NCBI RefSeq assembly: GCF_027579695.1
Contig: NC_083582.1
Coordinates: forward strand, 31,076,964 to 31,140,963
DNA: 64,000 nt
Reading direction: 5' to 3'
Origin: Neoarius graeffei
Lineage: Eukaryota; Chordata; Actinopteri; Siluriformes; Ariidae
Part shown: in pieces, positions 12,001 to 22,037 of the stretch
Layout: each line of letters starts with the position of its first letter
Numbering within the stretch: the first letter of the stretch is position 1
The notes under the pieces: model-generated
Databases searched by the model: none
The model's input: only the letters and a program-made list of their open reading frames with translations
What the model was told of the DNA's origin: nothing
Program-made: the position numbers and the translations under genes

Positions 12001-14466
12001 AACTTTATATCCATCAACACCTATTTAATCGAGAAAAAGCAATGGTGAAATAGGCAACTGCGTGGTGAAAAAATCCATCAGACATCACGGTTAACAAGTC
12101 TGGTGAACTAAAGTTTAGCCTCAAGAAGCCTTTGAATGAGTGAGTCAATGAACAACATGTCAAGAACATAACCGAGGCCTACAACAGTTTCTTTAGTATT
12201 CAGAACAAGAGCATTCATTTGGTATATAACCGTTCGTTTTCATTTTGGAATCCAGGCGACTTTTAACTTGTGAAAACAAAAAGCGATAACAAAGAAAAAT
12301 ATCTTGCTTCTCAGAAATAAATCTCAAAATGTTCGGCTATGTGAAACATTTCATCCTTTCACACACGTAATGTCCCAAACAGCAGTGGCACACAGCTTTG
12401 CGCATTCAGTTTGACAGCCATGGGTCAACTTACAAGGGCACTTTCCTACTTTTCTGGAACGCGAAGTCATTAATTAAATCATCGAACTCAAGCTGGCGTA
12501 GCGTGTGAAGACATGGTGGACAGTGATCATATTGACAATGACGGGTGATTTATGCGACGGGACAAGGTGGGCTTCCTTACGGGTGGCAAAATGCATCAAA
12601 AATGTTATCAATATGATCAAAACTTCTGAAAATATCGTTTCATATTTTCCGATCTCGCTACCTCCGAGGCCCCCTAGTGGCCGAGGCCCTGGGCAGCTGC
12701 CCATGAAGCCCATTAGGATAACGCGTCCTTGGCTAACAGTGCAATAAGACGATTGATTTTAATCAATAAAACGATGAATTGAAAGTGCATCTGCTCCGTG
12801 AAATGCATGGATTAAAGTTTTCCGTCGTGTGACGGATTTCCGTCAACTGAACTCTCCCAAGGCCAAATGTGAGGTCGGTGCTGATCCGAGGAGAATTAAA
12901 ATGACGGGTGGTTGGGTAGAGATTGGGTTATAACACTGATGTGTTGCAACACCATCAACTATCAGCAGGGTTTATTTAACTTTTTTGTTTTTGAGCCATG
13001 CTTTGTGTCGTTCATTTCCTATGTTTGATCATGTTTAAACATTCGCTGTCTACAGTGCGGCATTAAAAAAACATGCACTGTCAAAATTGTCAAAATACAT
13101 TCCCATGTGCTTGGCGTGCTTGTGTCTGACCATTTCTGTTTTGTATTAAATTAAATCTTACCAAAATGACTTAGTTCAAACCTGGACATATAGAAATAGA
13201 GCATGTTAAAAAAAATAGACCTAATTAGACCTAAATTTATAGCTAACAAATCAGCAGACGCCCCAACGATTATTATTTTCGTTAGGCCAGTGTGTAAGGT
13301 ATGTTAGATCCGTGCCTTATAGCCTACGTTATATCACAATTTAAAGGACGTTTGAGGAGTTGGAGGCTGTGAGCGCAATGATGTTCCGACATGCGCTAAA
13401 CTTTATTCCCTGAAAATCATACACCAGCGTTCAATGCCCCAAACAGTCAAAATGTCTAGAAGACTACGGTTAAATAATAATCATAGCCTACTAAGTTAAA
13501 TTACATCAAAACATCTGTTTCTGGCCTATGAAATGATGGAGGAAAATGAGAACGAACGCAAAGTAGATAGCAGCCAACTTCACACGATCTTTTAGGTAAC
13601 TTAACATTCGTGTTGGCCACAATATTTCTCTTAATAAAATCTTGAATTGTTTTTGAAGTCGTATTCAACACAAAAAGGTCAAATTTTAATTTTAATGTAA
13701 GAGAAGATCCAAACTTTTTTCTATATTGACGTCGAGCACAGAGGAGCATGTCATTCTGCTTTTGGTTTCGGCAGCATAGATGCGCTTTACATGAAAGAAG
13801 GCACTGATGTGTCTGCCATCGATAAAGGTGTAAAAAACAAGTGGAGGTGGGCTTGGCTGTATGAAATAGGTGAAAACGGAAAGCCATTTAGTTCATGGTG
13901 CAAAAAACTAAACATTCCAGGCGCTTGCATTTGTGTGGTTTGCCACAAAAAATAATATACGGAAGCAATGGAAAGAAAGTGCAATAAATTGAATATATTA
14001 ATCCATTAATTAATTGATAATAAAGTTATCAGTTCTAAGTTAATCATTCTCAGAATTTCATTGAAATCCACCCATAACCCCCCCCCGTAGAATTTCATCG
14101 AAATCCACCCATAACCCCCCCCACCCCCCGTAAATTTTCAGTCAAATAATTTTTTTTTGCTTTAATCCATGGAAATGTGCATTTGTTGTGAATTAGTCTT
14201 AAAAAGACATTGTAAAATTAAAAAAAAGTCTCAATCTTTTTCCATTTCTTCCTCAGTTCATCTGTGACATGAACTCGATTAAAGCAGTGCGGACAGCGCT
14301 GGAAGCTCTCGGGGTTCACACTCTGTCAGCAGGGATGGAGTACATCTCCAACACTCCTGCTGCTCTACCACAGGACCAGCTGGACACCAGCGCCACCCTG
14401 CTCGAGGCTCTCAACGATTACCCAGACGTGGTCAGAGTGTGGGACAACATTCAAGCGCTGGAGTAA
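4894..14466 (+). CDS. taco1: Translational activator of cytochrome c oxidase I (TACO1), partial gene
   Basis: Four coding exons are placed: 4894-5000, 5699-5832, 5921-6083 and 14257-14466, each with AG/GT borders and compatible phases, ending at TAA 14464-14466. TACO1 is a mitochondrial matrix protein of the YebC/PmpR family needed for translation of COX1 mRNA, hence for complex IV. Visible family blocks are [61 protein letters not shown] and [13 protein letters not shown], ending [17 protein letters not shown]. The first exon found starts in phase 1, so at least one more exon (mitochondrial presequence and the usual HNKWSKVKHIKGPKD region) should lie upstream; I did not find it and think it is before base 1. 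Intron 3 is about 8.2 kb and filled with repeats. A polyadenylation signal follows. Confidence 0.95.
5331..5359. repeat. (TC)n microsatellite
   Basis: About 14 TC dinucleotides in a row inside the first placed taco1 intron. Confidence 0.95.
6175..7562 (+). repeat. Tandem array of a ~180-bp unit bounded by CCCCCGCTGG boxes
   Basis: A unit beginning TTCTGAAATCAACTCCTCTC recurs near 6267, 6449, 6627, 6808, 6987 and later, so the period is about 180 bp. Each unit carries a variant of GGAGGAATTTCAC, TTGTTATATG and CCAGAGTTATG in the same order. The array opens with TATCCCCCGCTGGCCGAAAG and closes near 7545 with TTGCCAGCGGGGGATA, an inverted form of the same box, so the whole behaves as one mobile unit. 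Inside it, 6954-7251 is followed by a nearly identical 298-bp direct copy. Related copies lie at 10734-10985 and, inverted, at 59535-61205. I cannot assign a superfamily. Apparent open frames here are repeats of the unit, not genes. Confidence 0.8.
7570..8789 (-). mobile_element. Degenerate Tc1/mariner-type element
   Basis: On the - strand, 8206-8460 translates to [20 protein letters not shown] followed by [12 protein letters not shown] and [11 protein letters not shown]. This is the N-terminal DNA-binding part of a Tc1-type transposase. Further along (7600-7980) is more inverted element sequence without a usable frame. A short block at 8018-8170, with GGCATTTAGCAGACGCTCTT and tRNA-like text, looks like a small SINE or LINE tail inserted in it. 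The catalytic DDE part is not recognisable. Confidence 0.6.
8802..9182 (+). mobile_element. tRNA-derived V-SINE (DANA/HE1-like), full length
   Basis: It starts GGGCGGCACGGTGGTGTAGTG, a tRNA-like A-box/B-box head (GGTTCGAGCCCC-like B box near 8856). The conserved central block GTTTCCCCCACAGTCC follows, then a tail ending in repeated GAGAT units. A 12-bp duplication ATTGATAATACA flanks it (8790-8801 and 9183-9194), so insertion was by target-primed reverse transcription and is fairly recent. Same family as 9911-10290, 22038-22413 and 45794-46168. Confidence 0.9.
9195..9910. other. AT-rich intronic stretch without recognised features
   Basis: Inside the large taco1 intron. It holds scattered short open frames and no motif that I recognise. 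Confidence 0.5.
9911..10290 (-). mobile_element. V-SINE, inverted copy
   Basis: Reverse complement of the SINE at 8802-9182, running from the tail (CTCATCTCATTATC) to the tRNA head ending ...CACCGTGCCGCC. ATGCATATA is duplicated at 9902-9910 and 10291-10299. With the copy 700 bp upstream it forms an inverted SINE pair in one intron, able to pair in the pre-mRNA. Confidence 0.9.
10734..10985 (+). repeat. Single-unit copy of the CCCCCGCTGG-box repeat
   Basis: Begins TTATCCCCCACTGGCCGAAA, carries one 180-bp-type unit (CAACTCCTCTCACAATTTTTG) and ends TTGCCAGCGAGGGATATTAT. It shows that the minimal mobile form is about 250 bp with inverted end boxes, and that the larger arrays at 6175 and 59535 are expanded versions. 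Confidence 0.75.
11121..12731. mobile_element. hAT-like element with 8-bp duplication, interrupted by a fold-back element
   Basis: Left end CAGGGCCGCGTTAA, right end GGATAACGCGTCCTTG, flanked by GCTAACAG on both sides (11113-11120 and 12732-12739). The 8-bp duplication and CAGGG start fit hAT. Ignoring the insert at 11135-11863 leaves about 880 bp, too short for a transposase, so it is non-autonomous. A block near 12655-12710 (GGCCGAGGCCCTGGGCAGCT) is a typical fish hAT subterminal sequence. Confidence 0.8.
11135..11863. mobile_element. Fold-back element, 729-bp near-perfect palindrome at TTAA
   Basis: TTAA at 11131-11134 and 11864-11867 flanks AGGAACAGTCCACCGTACTT ... and its inverse. The two halves match almost throughout; the centre is near 11497 (ATACGGAGCTCAGATATC). 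The TTAA duplication suggests piggyBac-type mobilisation. The short open frame found on both strands is the same palindromic DNA read twice and is not a gene. A second copy is at 53891-54616, and half an arm lies at 19203-19470. Confidence 0.85.
12740..13790. other. Intronic stretch with no recognised gene
   Basis: AT-rich sequence after the hAT-like element. A - strand open frame over 13501-13887 lacks any motif that I know and is probably chance. Confidence 0.4.
13791..13955 (+). pseudogene. BED-like zinc-finger N-terminal fragment of a transposase
   Basis: A 54-codon frame reads [24 protein letters not shown] and [13 protein letters not shown], then stops. The order WxW...KPFxxWCxKL...PGAxxCxxC is one I associate with N-termini of fish hAT-related proteins, where a C-x2-C pair opens a BED-type finger. 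Only the first cysteine pair remains; the downstream histidines and transposase are missing. It lies in the taco1 intron, just before exon 14257-14466. Confidence 0.4.
14061..14140. repeat. Tandem duplication with poly-C runs
   Basis: The block AATTTCATYGAAATCCACCCATAACCCCCCCC occurs twice in direct repeat, each time ending in a run of C. It is about 120 bp upstream of the last taco1 exon. Confidence 0.8.
14257..14466 (+). CDS. taco1: taco1 last coding exon
   Basis: The exon begins after TTCCTCAG and is in phase with 5921-6083. It encodes [20 protein letters not shown], then [36 protein letters not shown] and the stop. This is the C-terminal alpha/beta domain typical of the YebC/TACO1 family, which normally ends in a D-V-x-x-V-x-x-N motif, as here. 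Confidence 0.95.
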   Translation, partial: FICDMNSIKAVRTALEALGVHTLSAGMEYISNTPAALPQDQLDTSATLLEALNDYPDVVRVWDNIQALE

Positions 14467-14605
14467 GACGGAAAGGACGATGACGCTGAATGTTTTATGA
14501 GATACAGTACAACAAAGGACTGAAGCTTCATGAGCAATCACAAGCTCTACATCTCAGTATCTTCTATAAAATGTGTGTATTTGTGGAAATTCACAAATTA
14601 TGCTC

Positions 14606-14611
14606 AATAAA
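14606..14611 (+). terminator. Polyadenylation signal of taco1
   Basis: AATAAA 140 bases after the taco1 stop codon, followed by a T-rich stretch. It is the first consensus signal downstream of the stop. Confidence 0.75.
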
Positions 14612-14974
14612 GTTATATTTCTGTTTACATGAACGTTTGCAATAATATTTTGTGGAAAAAAAATGCAGATGGGGCTTCATCTTGAAGCTAAATCACTATT
14701 TCTCAATACAGTTTGGGGTCACACTTGGGTAAGGGGCATGGCTTACAATCTGAAGGCGGAGCTTGTGCAGTTCATGAGTGAATGTATTTCATGAAAATAA
14801 AAAGTACAGACTAATTTATTTGTGAATAAGTTATGAACCTGCTTGTGTCCATCTATGTGTTCTGAAATTAGTGTATTATTATTATTATTTGTATGATGCG
14901 AAACTAGAAGATATAACCTTACATTCTTTCTTACCGACATTAGCTTCATAGTTTGTCCGCTGAGGGTCGGCGAT

Positions 14975-15240
14975 CCAGGAAGCCGTCAGCTAGATTCCAT
15001 GGGTGATTATAGCACACCAGAGGGACCTTAACTCTCATCTGGTGGCAGGTACACATTCATACCTATGGGGCGTAGCCAGTTGAACTAATCTGCATGTTTT
15101 TGGACTGTGGGAGGAAACCAGAGCACTCTGAGGAAACCCACACAGGCAAGAGGAGAACACAGAAACCCCCGTCAGCCACTGAGCTCGAACCCAGAACCTT
15201 CTTGCTGTGAGGCGACAGTGCTAACCAGTGCACCACCAGC
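14975..15240 (-). mobile_element. Old, diverged V-SINE copy
   Basis: Contains GGACTGTGGGAGGAAACC and a degraded tRNA-like head (GAGCTCGAACCCAGAACCTT ... GCACCACC), all inverted. It is much more diverged than the four young copies and has no clear duplication. Confidence 0.65.
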
Positions 15241-15354
15241 TTTATAGATATATAGATGAATATTCAAATGCAACACAATCAGGCTATGTTTTGCAGTCAC
15301 TGAATTGGATAGTAGTTGTTTTTTTAACAGTAAATGTTAGGTGTCTGGAAGCTT

Positions 15355-15690
15355 TCATTCATTCATTTTCTATACCACGGATTGTGTGTGAACTGGAGCC
15401 AATCCCAGCTGACACTGGGTGAGAGGCGTGGTACAGCCTGGACAGGTCAATAATCTCTCGTAGGGTTAACACGGTGAGACAGAGCTGTTCACACTCACAA
15501 TTCACACCTATGGGCAAATTTCGAGTAGACCTAATCCTCATGTGTTTGGACTGTGGGAGGAAACCCACGCAGGCACAAGGAGAACATGTAAAACCCCACA
15601 CAGAAACTCCCCTCCCCACCCCAGTCAGCTGGCAGGTTCAAACCCAGAACCTTCTTGTCTTGTGCCAACCACTGCACCACCCTGGAGACT
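15355..15690 (-). mobile_element. Old, diverged V-SINE copy
   Basis: Inverted SINE with CATTCATTTTCTATACC at one end, the central GGACTGTGGGAGGAAACC block, and a decayed tRNA head (GGTTCAAACCCAGAACC). It is related to, but clearly older than, the GATGA-tailed copies. Confidence 0.65.
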
Positions 15691-16095
15691 TACAGTATCG
15701 ATCAAAAGCTTCTTTTCTTTACAGAAGCACAAAATGAGCTCCTTCCTACTTAACATCTTCTACAACCCCGACTCCAAAAAAGTTGGGACAAAGTACAAAT
15801 TGTAAATAAAAACAGAATGCAATAATTTACAAATCTCAAAAACTGATATTGTATTCACAATAGAACATAGACAACATATCAAATGTCAAAAGTGAGACAT
15901 TTTGAAATTTCATGACAGCAACACATCTCAAAAAAGTTGGGACAGGGGCAATAAGAGGCTGGAAAAGTTAAAGGTACAAAAAAGGAACAGCTGGAGGACC
16001 AAATTGCAACTCATTAGGTCAATTGGCAATAGGTCATTAGCATGACTGGGTATAAAAAGAGCATCTTGGAGTGGCAGCGGCTCTCAGAAGTAAAG

Positions 16096-17118
16096 ATGGG
16101 AAGAGGATCACCAATCCCCCTAATTCTGCGCCGACAAATAGTGGAGCAATATCAGAAAGGAGTTCGACAGTGTAAAATTGCAAAGAGTTTGAACATATCA
16201 TCATCTACAGTGCATAATATCATCAAAAGATTCAGAGAATCTGGAAGAATCTCTGTGCGTAAGGGTCAAGGCCGGAAAACCATACTGGGTGCCCATGATC
16301 TTCGGGCCCTTAGACGGCACTGCATCACATACAGGCATGCTTCTGGATTGGAAATCACAAAATGGGCTCAGGAATATTTCCAGAGAACATTATCTGTGAA
16401 CACAATTCACCGTGCCATCCACCGTTGCCAGCTAAAACTCTATAGTTCAAAGAAGAAGCCGTATCTAAACATGATCCAGAAGTGCAGACGTCTTCTCTGG
16501 GCCAAGGCTCATTTAAAATGGACTGTGGCAAAGTGGAAAACTGTTCTGTGGTCAGACGAATCAAAATTTGAAGTTCTTTATGGAAATCAGGGACGGCATG
16601 TCATTCGGACTAAAGAGGAGAAGGACGACCCAAGTTGTTATCAGCGCTCAGTTCAGAAGCCTGCATCTCTGATGGTATGGGGTTGCATTAGTGCGTGTGG
16701 CATGGGCAGCTTACACATCTGGAAAGACACCATCAATGCTGAAAGGTATATCCAGGTTCTAGAGCAACATATGCTCCCATCCAGACGACGTCTCTTTCAG
16801 GGAAGACCTTGCATTTTCCAACATGACAATGCCAAACCACATACTGCATCAATTACAGCATCATGGCTGCGTAGAAGAAGGGTCCGGGTACTGAACTGGC
16901 CAGCCTGCAGTCCAGATCTTTCACCCATAGAAAACATTTGGAGCATCATAAAACGCAAGATACGACAAAAAAGACCTAAGACAGTTGAGCAACTAGAATC
17001 CTACATTAGACAAGAATGGGTTAACATTCCTATCCCTAAACTTGAGCAACTTGTCTCCTCAGTCCCCAGACGTTTACAGACTGTTGTAAAGAGAAAAGGG
17101 GATGTCTCACAGTGGTAA
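16096..17118 (+). CDS. Tc1/mariner transposase, intact reading frame
   Basis: From the ATG at 16096 ([15 protein letters not shown]) the frame runs 340 codons to TAA; an in-frame upstream ATG at 16042 would add 18. It has a paired helix-turn-helix N-terminus ([18 protein letters not shown], then [13 protein letters not shown]) that binds the terminal repeats. The DDE catalytic domain follows: D in WSDESKFE, D in [12 protein letters not shown] in [11 protein letters not shown]. Counting between the second D and the E gives 34 residues, so DD34E, the Tc1 type. Length and motifs are those of a complete transposase that cuts and pastes at TA. I prefer 16096 because Tc1 proteins usually begin close to the first helix. 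No stop or frameshift is seen, which is unusual among the Tc1 copies here. Confidence 0.93.
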   Translation: MGRGSPIPLILRRQIVEQYQKGVRQCKIAKSLNISSSTVHNIIKRFRESGRISVRKGQGRKTILGAHDLRALRRHCITYRHASGLEITKWAQEYFQRTLSVNTIHRAIHRCQLKLYSSKKKPYLNMIQKCRRLLWAKAHLKWTVAKWKTVLWSDESKFEVLYGNQGRHVIRTKEEKDDPSCYQRSVQKPASLMVWGCISACGMGSLHIWKDTINAERYIQVLEQHMLPSRRRLFQGRPCIFQHDNAKPHTASITASWLRRRRVRVLNWPACSPDLSPIENIWSIIKRKIRQKRPKTVEQLESYIRQEWVNIPIPKLEQLVSSVPRRLQTVVKRKGDVSQW

Positions 17119-17470
17119 GCATGGCCTTGGCCCAACTTTTTTGAGATGTGTTGTTGTCATGAAATTTAAAATCACCTAATTTTTCTCTTTAAATGATACA
17201 TTTTCTCAGTTTAAACATTTGATATGTCATCTATGTTTATGTTTATGTCATCTGATTGTCAGTGATTTTAATATCCATGTGTGTTGTCCAGAAAACCCCC
17301 TTGCGAGTGATTTTTTAAATATAATTGACTCTTTTAATCTTGTACAGTCTGTACCGGGCCTGACGCATGTACAGGGACAGACACTTGATCTCGTATTATT
17401 ATATGGTTTGCCTGTTTTTAACTTGGAGGTCTGTGAAGCGTTTTTCTCTGATCATATGCCTGTTGTTTTT

Positions 17471-17652
17471 TTGTTTTTTTTTAAGATTTTCTTTGGGCTT
17501 TTTGCACCTTTATTGGATAGGACAGTGTTGAGACAGGAAATGAGTGGGAGAGAGAGACGGGGAGGGATCGGGAAATGACCTCGGGCCAGAATCGAACCTG
17601 GGTCCCCGGATTTATGGTATGGCGCCTTATCCACCTGAGCCACGATGCCCCC
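17471..17652 (-). mobile_element. Second, shorter tRNA-derived SINE family
   Basis: On the - strand it starts GGGGGCATCGTGGCTCAGGTGG, with a B box GGTTCGATTCTG, and ends in a short A-rich tail after CCTATCCAATAAAGGTGC. The flanks ATGCCTGTTGTTTTT occur on both sides (17456-17470 and 17653-17667), an exact 15-bp target duplication. It splits the LINE frame within DHMPV/VFE. Confidence 0.9.
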
Positions 17653-18597
17653 ATGCCTGTTGTTTTTGAAGCCGCTGTGTGCTGTAACCCAGTTCAAACT
17701 TGCGCTCCTGCTCGTAAATGCCAGGTTATTAACCCTTCCACTGCGGCTCGCTTTTCATCCGCCTTCAGTCAAAACTGTGTCCCTCCTGATCCTGTGTGCA
17801 ATGATACAGAGGCTCTTAGCGCACAGTTTCTTGACACTTGTCAAATTGCTATGGACTTTGCTGCCCCATTAAAGAGCAGGCAGCGTAAAGTTAAATCTGA
17901 GCCTTGGTTGAATGAAACAACTCGCACGGCCAGACAGGATTGTCGGAGAGCCGAGCGTAAATGGAAAAAGGATAAACTGGAAGTGTCTTTTCAAATGCTG
18001 AAGGATTGTTGGCGTTGTTATCAGTCCTCTGTGAAATAGGCTAAAAGAAAATATTTTTCTGATATTATTGTTTTAAACTGTCACAAACCTCGTGTGCTGT
18101 TTAAAGTGATTGCTCTGAATGCACCACAGACTGTGGGAATTGAGCCCTCCCCTTCTGTGTGTGAAAGCTTTTTGCAATTCTTTACTGCTAAAGTCACCTC
18201 TACTAGAGCACTTATTTCACTTCCTGCTTATGACCCCTCAGTGTTTGTACCCTGTTCTGCTACTTTTGATTCATTTGAACCAGTTACCCTGCGGTTTGTG
18301 CAGGAGACTACGGGACATTTAAAGCCATCAGGCTCGCCCAGTGACCCTGTTCCTCCTCAACTTTTTAAAGGACATGGGACATGGATTTTTTTCTGGGTAT
18401 AATTATGTATAAAGGAAATGCCATCTAAATCACTGCAGAGCGTCAAAAATGTGAAAATCATCACATTATTCAACTTTTTTATACATCAGCGTAAAACAAT
18501 GATTCGTTAATTAGCTATGTGGTCACGTGACCCGTGACGTCACAAAAACTTTCCAAGGACCCAGCACTTGGGTATCTAATGTAAACAGGTTACCATA

Positions 18598-18791
18598 ATG
18601 GACACCATCGACAGTGACATTCCCGATGTTTCACAGAGATGTGAAGTTAGACCCTATCAATTCGAACCGATAGCTGGAAATTCACATGAACATAGATCTT
18701 GTCTTTACTCTGACGGGTCAGATGATTCTGAGAGTGAGAGTTCATTCAATCCCCATGAAACTGAAAGTGGTCGGCTCGATAACACATCCTG
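18598..18791 (+). pseudogene. First-exon-like ORF with splice donor inside the TTAA element
   Basis: The ATG at 18598 opens MDTIDSDIPDVSQRC, then VRPYQFEPIAG, CLYSDGSDDSESESSFN and RLDNTSW, running straight into GTAAGT. Acidic, serine-rich text with an R-P-Y-x-F-E-P box is how many uncharacterised fish proteins begin; from memory some of these are annotated as P2X7-like, but I cannot check that. No downstream partner exon is present, so it is either a captured first exon or the remains of an element-encoded gene. CACGTG and TGACGTCA lie 55-75 bp upstream, in promoter position. Confidence 0.5.
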
Positions 18792-19046
18792 GTAAGTTAC
18801 AAACAATTCTGCTCAAAGGCTAATGATCTGTTGAAAGAAGTATTATTTTTGTATCATACATTGAAAGTTCATCATAGATCTAGCTAAAGTCCGTTGCAAG
18901 CTAGGTTTTTTTTGCTGATATTTTTCGAGATTGATTGAGATACAATGCTTCCAGAGTCCGAGATGAAAACATTCAAAATGGTGAAACGAGTCAGAATTAT
19001 GATAATCAATAATTGATACACCCAAAATTATAATACTAATCCTTAC

Positions 19047-19169
19047 CGCATGAGGCCCATGGTAAAACCACACTTCCAGGAGGGGCTGCCGTCTGCCTCC
19101 CAAGCCGGCCGAGAGCGCTCCTCGTTGGGCATGGCCAGGCGGGCGAATGCCCTGGTCCGTCCGCCCTGT
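19047..19169 (-). other. GC-rich internal-exon-like segment on the opposite strand
   Basis: On the - strand, 123 bp sit between a TTTTTTAG acceptor and a GTAAGG donor, with both ends in phase 2 in the one frame tested. That frame reads TRAFARLAMPNEERSRPAW then GSPSWKCGFTMGLM. It is sharply more GC-rich than the AT-rich sequence around it. It could be a captured host exon or a fortuitous frame; the + strand is also open over it. I do not recognise the protein. Confidence 0.4.
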
Positions 19170-19202
19170 CTAAAAAATAATGGTACAACTCCGAGTGAAG
19201 GT

Positions 19203-19470
19203 ATCAATGCGCTGTCGAAGCGCGCACAAGGTGTTAGTACGCCTGTCATTATAGTGCGGACTTTCCATAGCATAGAAAACCGCCACGTTTCAATTTGTGT
19301 AACTGAACTTTGTTTCATGTCACTGGTCATATAAACCTATGTAAACAGGAAAAACGTGGAAGAGTTTGATCGCATCTAACTACAGCCCCCAAGAATACCA
19401 TTGGCCATGCTGAGCCTAGCTACATTGCTAACAGGAGTAACAGCGCGTCTGACTGACTGGGAGGTCGCAA
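19203..19470 (+). repeat. Half-arm of the fold-back family
   Basis: From GGTATCAATGCGCTGTCGAA to GACTGACTGGGAGGTCGC it matches the right half of the palindromes at 11135 and 53891. The matching left arm is absent, and it stops before the AGGTACGGAGCAGCTCG end. It is embedded in the larger TTAA element. Confidence 0.8.
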
Positions 19471-20020
19471 TACACCATGATGTTCAATGTACGTTAAACA
19501 CTCTAAAAACGAAACAATTTTCTTGTCATCCAAGACACAAAAACTATTTTGTCGCATTCATCATCATCACGATTCACACTTCTCCATATTCATCTACCCG
19601 CTTGTGCTGTACCCGAAAGTTTTTGTGACGTATGATCACGTGACAGCGGCTCTTCCGGTTGTAAAATATGCATATTGGAGCTCGAGCAGAAATGCCATAT
19701 AATCATCACGAATATAACGATTTTGCTGAATTTAATAGATAATTTTGTATTTGTTGATGCAATTATTTCATATTTTTAATGGAAAGAAACTGATATAGCG
19801 TGCATTTATGTTTCATGTCCCATGTCCTTTAAGGAGGTTTTCCTCACTGCGGGGCTATATTTACACAGCATCATTAACAGCAGTCTATCCTCAGGAGTGG
19901 TTCCTGTACATTTCAAACATGCAGTTGTGCAGCCACTGATTAAAAAACCCGGACTGGATCCTGCTGTTATGGCTAATTTTAGGCCAATTTCTAAACTGTC
20001 CTTCTTTTCAAAAATCTTAG

Positions 20021-20713
20021 GGCCCGTTTACACGAGGACTCTGTCGGGTAAAAACGACTAAATATTTTATCGGAAGTGCCTTTCGTCTACACGGGGACGG
20101 CGTTTCCGAGGCTGAAAAACGGAAAAAATTGAAAACGCCTTCCAGAGTGGATAAGTTAAAAACAGCCCCCGTTGCATATCCGTCTAAACTACCCAATACG
20201 CGAAACTCTGCTCGGATCTGCTCACGTCGGGTACGCGTTTACGTCATACATATGTCATATACTGTACATGCCAGCCCGGGAAGTAAGAAAGTAAGTAAAA
20301 AAGTAAGAGCATGTCTGATTACATCGATCCAACGGACCTTCAAGCTGCTCTGGCAGCTTTAATAAACATCCAGGAGTCCTTTGAACATCTATACCGAATC
20401 TGTTAATGAACAGAGGCGGGTATAGTATGCTCTTACTTACTTTCTTACTTACCATAGCCAGAGTAGTCAAAGTTTTCGCGGTGCAGATCAGACAAGACGG
20501 AAGACGTTGCGCATGCGTGCAGACATAGCGGAGGTCTTTCACAGCACCACCTAGCCGCCTGGCATGCACATCCAATTGAATTCCACACATTTATGCGTCA
20601 CCGTATAGACACAGATTTCCTCCTTGAAAACGATCATGTAGACGCGTAAAAAAGTGAGAACGAAAACGGACTTTTGCGTTTTTGTTTCAGACTGTCCCCG
20701 TGTAAAGTGGGCC
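20021..20713. mobile_element. MITE inserted in the LINE frame
   Basis: Ends GGCCCGTTTACACGAGGAC and GTCCCCGTGTAAAGTGGGCC are inverted; TTAG flanks both sides. Removing it restores the LINE reading KIL/EKIVYSQL. It includes an internal palindrome around 20280-20460 (AAGTAAGAAAGTAAGTAA against TTACTTACTTTCTTACTT). Confidence 0.8.
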
Positions 20714-22037
20714 TTAGAGAAGATTGTCTACTCTCAGCTCATGGACTTTTTAAATGAACAAAATGTTCTTGAAATTTTCCAATCTGGTTTTAAAACACTG
20801 CATAGCACAGAATCAGCGCTTTTAATGACGTCTTTTTAGCTACTGACTCTGGTCACTGTGTAATCCTTGTGCTCTTAGACTTAACTGCTGCTTTTGACAC
20901 AGTGGACCATGACATACTGATTGATCGTTTGGAGCAGTGGGTGGGAATCAGGGTCTCGGCATTGGAATGGTTCAGGTCTTACCTGTCTCACCGGACATTC
21001 TGTGTCAGCCTTGGTGACTCTGTGTCCTCCACTGCTCCTCTCTCATGTGGGGTCCCACAGGGTTCAGTGCTGGGCCCTCTTCTATTTTCTTTGTATCTTC
21101 TTCCATTTGGTTCCATTCTCAGGAAGCATGGCATTCTTTTCCACTGTTATGCTGATGACACTCAGATTTATGTGCCCCTAAAAAAGCCACTGTTAAATTG
21201 TTTAGAGGATGTCAAGGCTTGGATGTCTCTAAACTTTTTAAATTTTAATGAAAAAAAGACTGAAGTGATAGTCTTTGGTGGCACCTCTGTGACCCCCTCA
21301 GTCGATCTGGGTTCCTTGGCACAATATGCCAAACCTATAGTTAATGATTTGGGGGTAAAAGTGGACGGGGACCTTAAGTTTGATAGCCAGATTAAAGCAG
21401 TGGTGAAAGGAAGCTATTTTCAGTTGCGGCAGTTGGCAAAAATAAAACCTTTTTTACCCAGACAGCACTTTAAAACAGTAATTCATGCCTTTGTGACCAC
21501 TCAGCTAGATTACTGCAATGCACTTTATATGGGGGTCAGTGGGTCCTCCATTGCACATCTTCAACTAGGATAAAATGCAGCCGCACGTCTTTTAACTGGC
21601 ACAAGGAAATTTGAGCACATTTTACCGATTTTAGCTTTGCTCCACTGGCTACCCGTCCATTTTAGAATTCATTTTAAAATTCTTTTATTTGTTTTTAAAT
21701 CTTTAAATGGTCTTGCTCCATCGTACCTCTCTGAGCTGCTATACCCCTATACACCCAGCCGAGCTCTCAGGTCAGCTGATCAGCTGCTCTGAGAGTTCCC
21801 AAGACTAGGCTGAAGCTCAGAGGGGACCGGGCTTTTTCGGTTGCAGCTCCAAAATTATGGAATGCATTGCCACTGCACATTAGACAGGCCTCCTCACTGT
21901 CTAATTTTAAAACCCTTCTTAAAACGCACCTCTTTTCTTTGGCTTTTAACACCATGTAGGTTGATGATTTTATGTACACAGATATTTTATTTGGAGTGGA
22001 CAGCCTATTTATTTATTTTTATTTTATGTTCTATGGT

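Larger units (their letters stand above)
18369..19828. mobile_element. TTAA-flanked element carrying two exon-like segments
   Basis: TTAA duplications (18365-18368 and 19829-19832) flank perfect 15-bp ends AGGACATGGGACATG and CATGTCCCATGTCCT. TTAA use suggests piggyBac-type mobilisation. Inside are: CACGTG (18524) and TGACGTCA (18535) just ahead of an exon with a donor (18598-18791, + strand); an exon bounded by splice sites on the - strand (19047-19169); half an arm of the fold-back family (19203-19470); and near the right end TGACGTA, CACGTG (19637) and CTTCCGG. No transposase is encoded. Confidence 0.85.

Noticed and set aside
13501-13887. A 128-codon - strand ORF in the taco1 intron
   Set aside because: No motif, no splice or promoter context, and it overlaps the + strand C-x2-C fragment.
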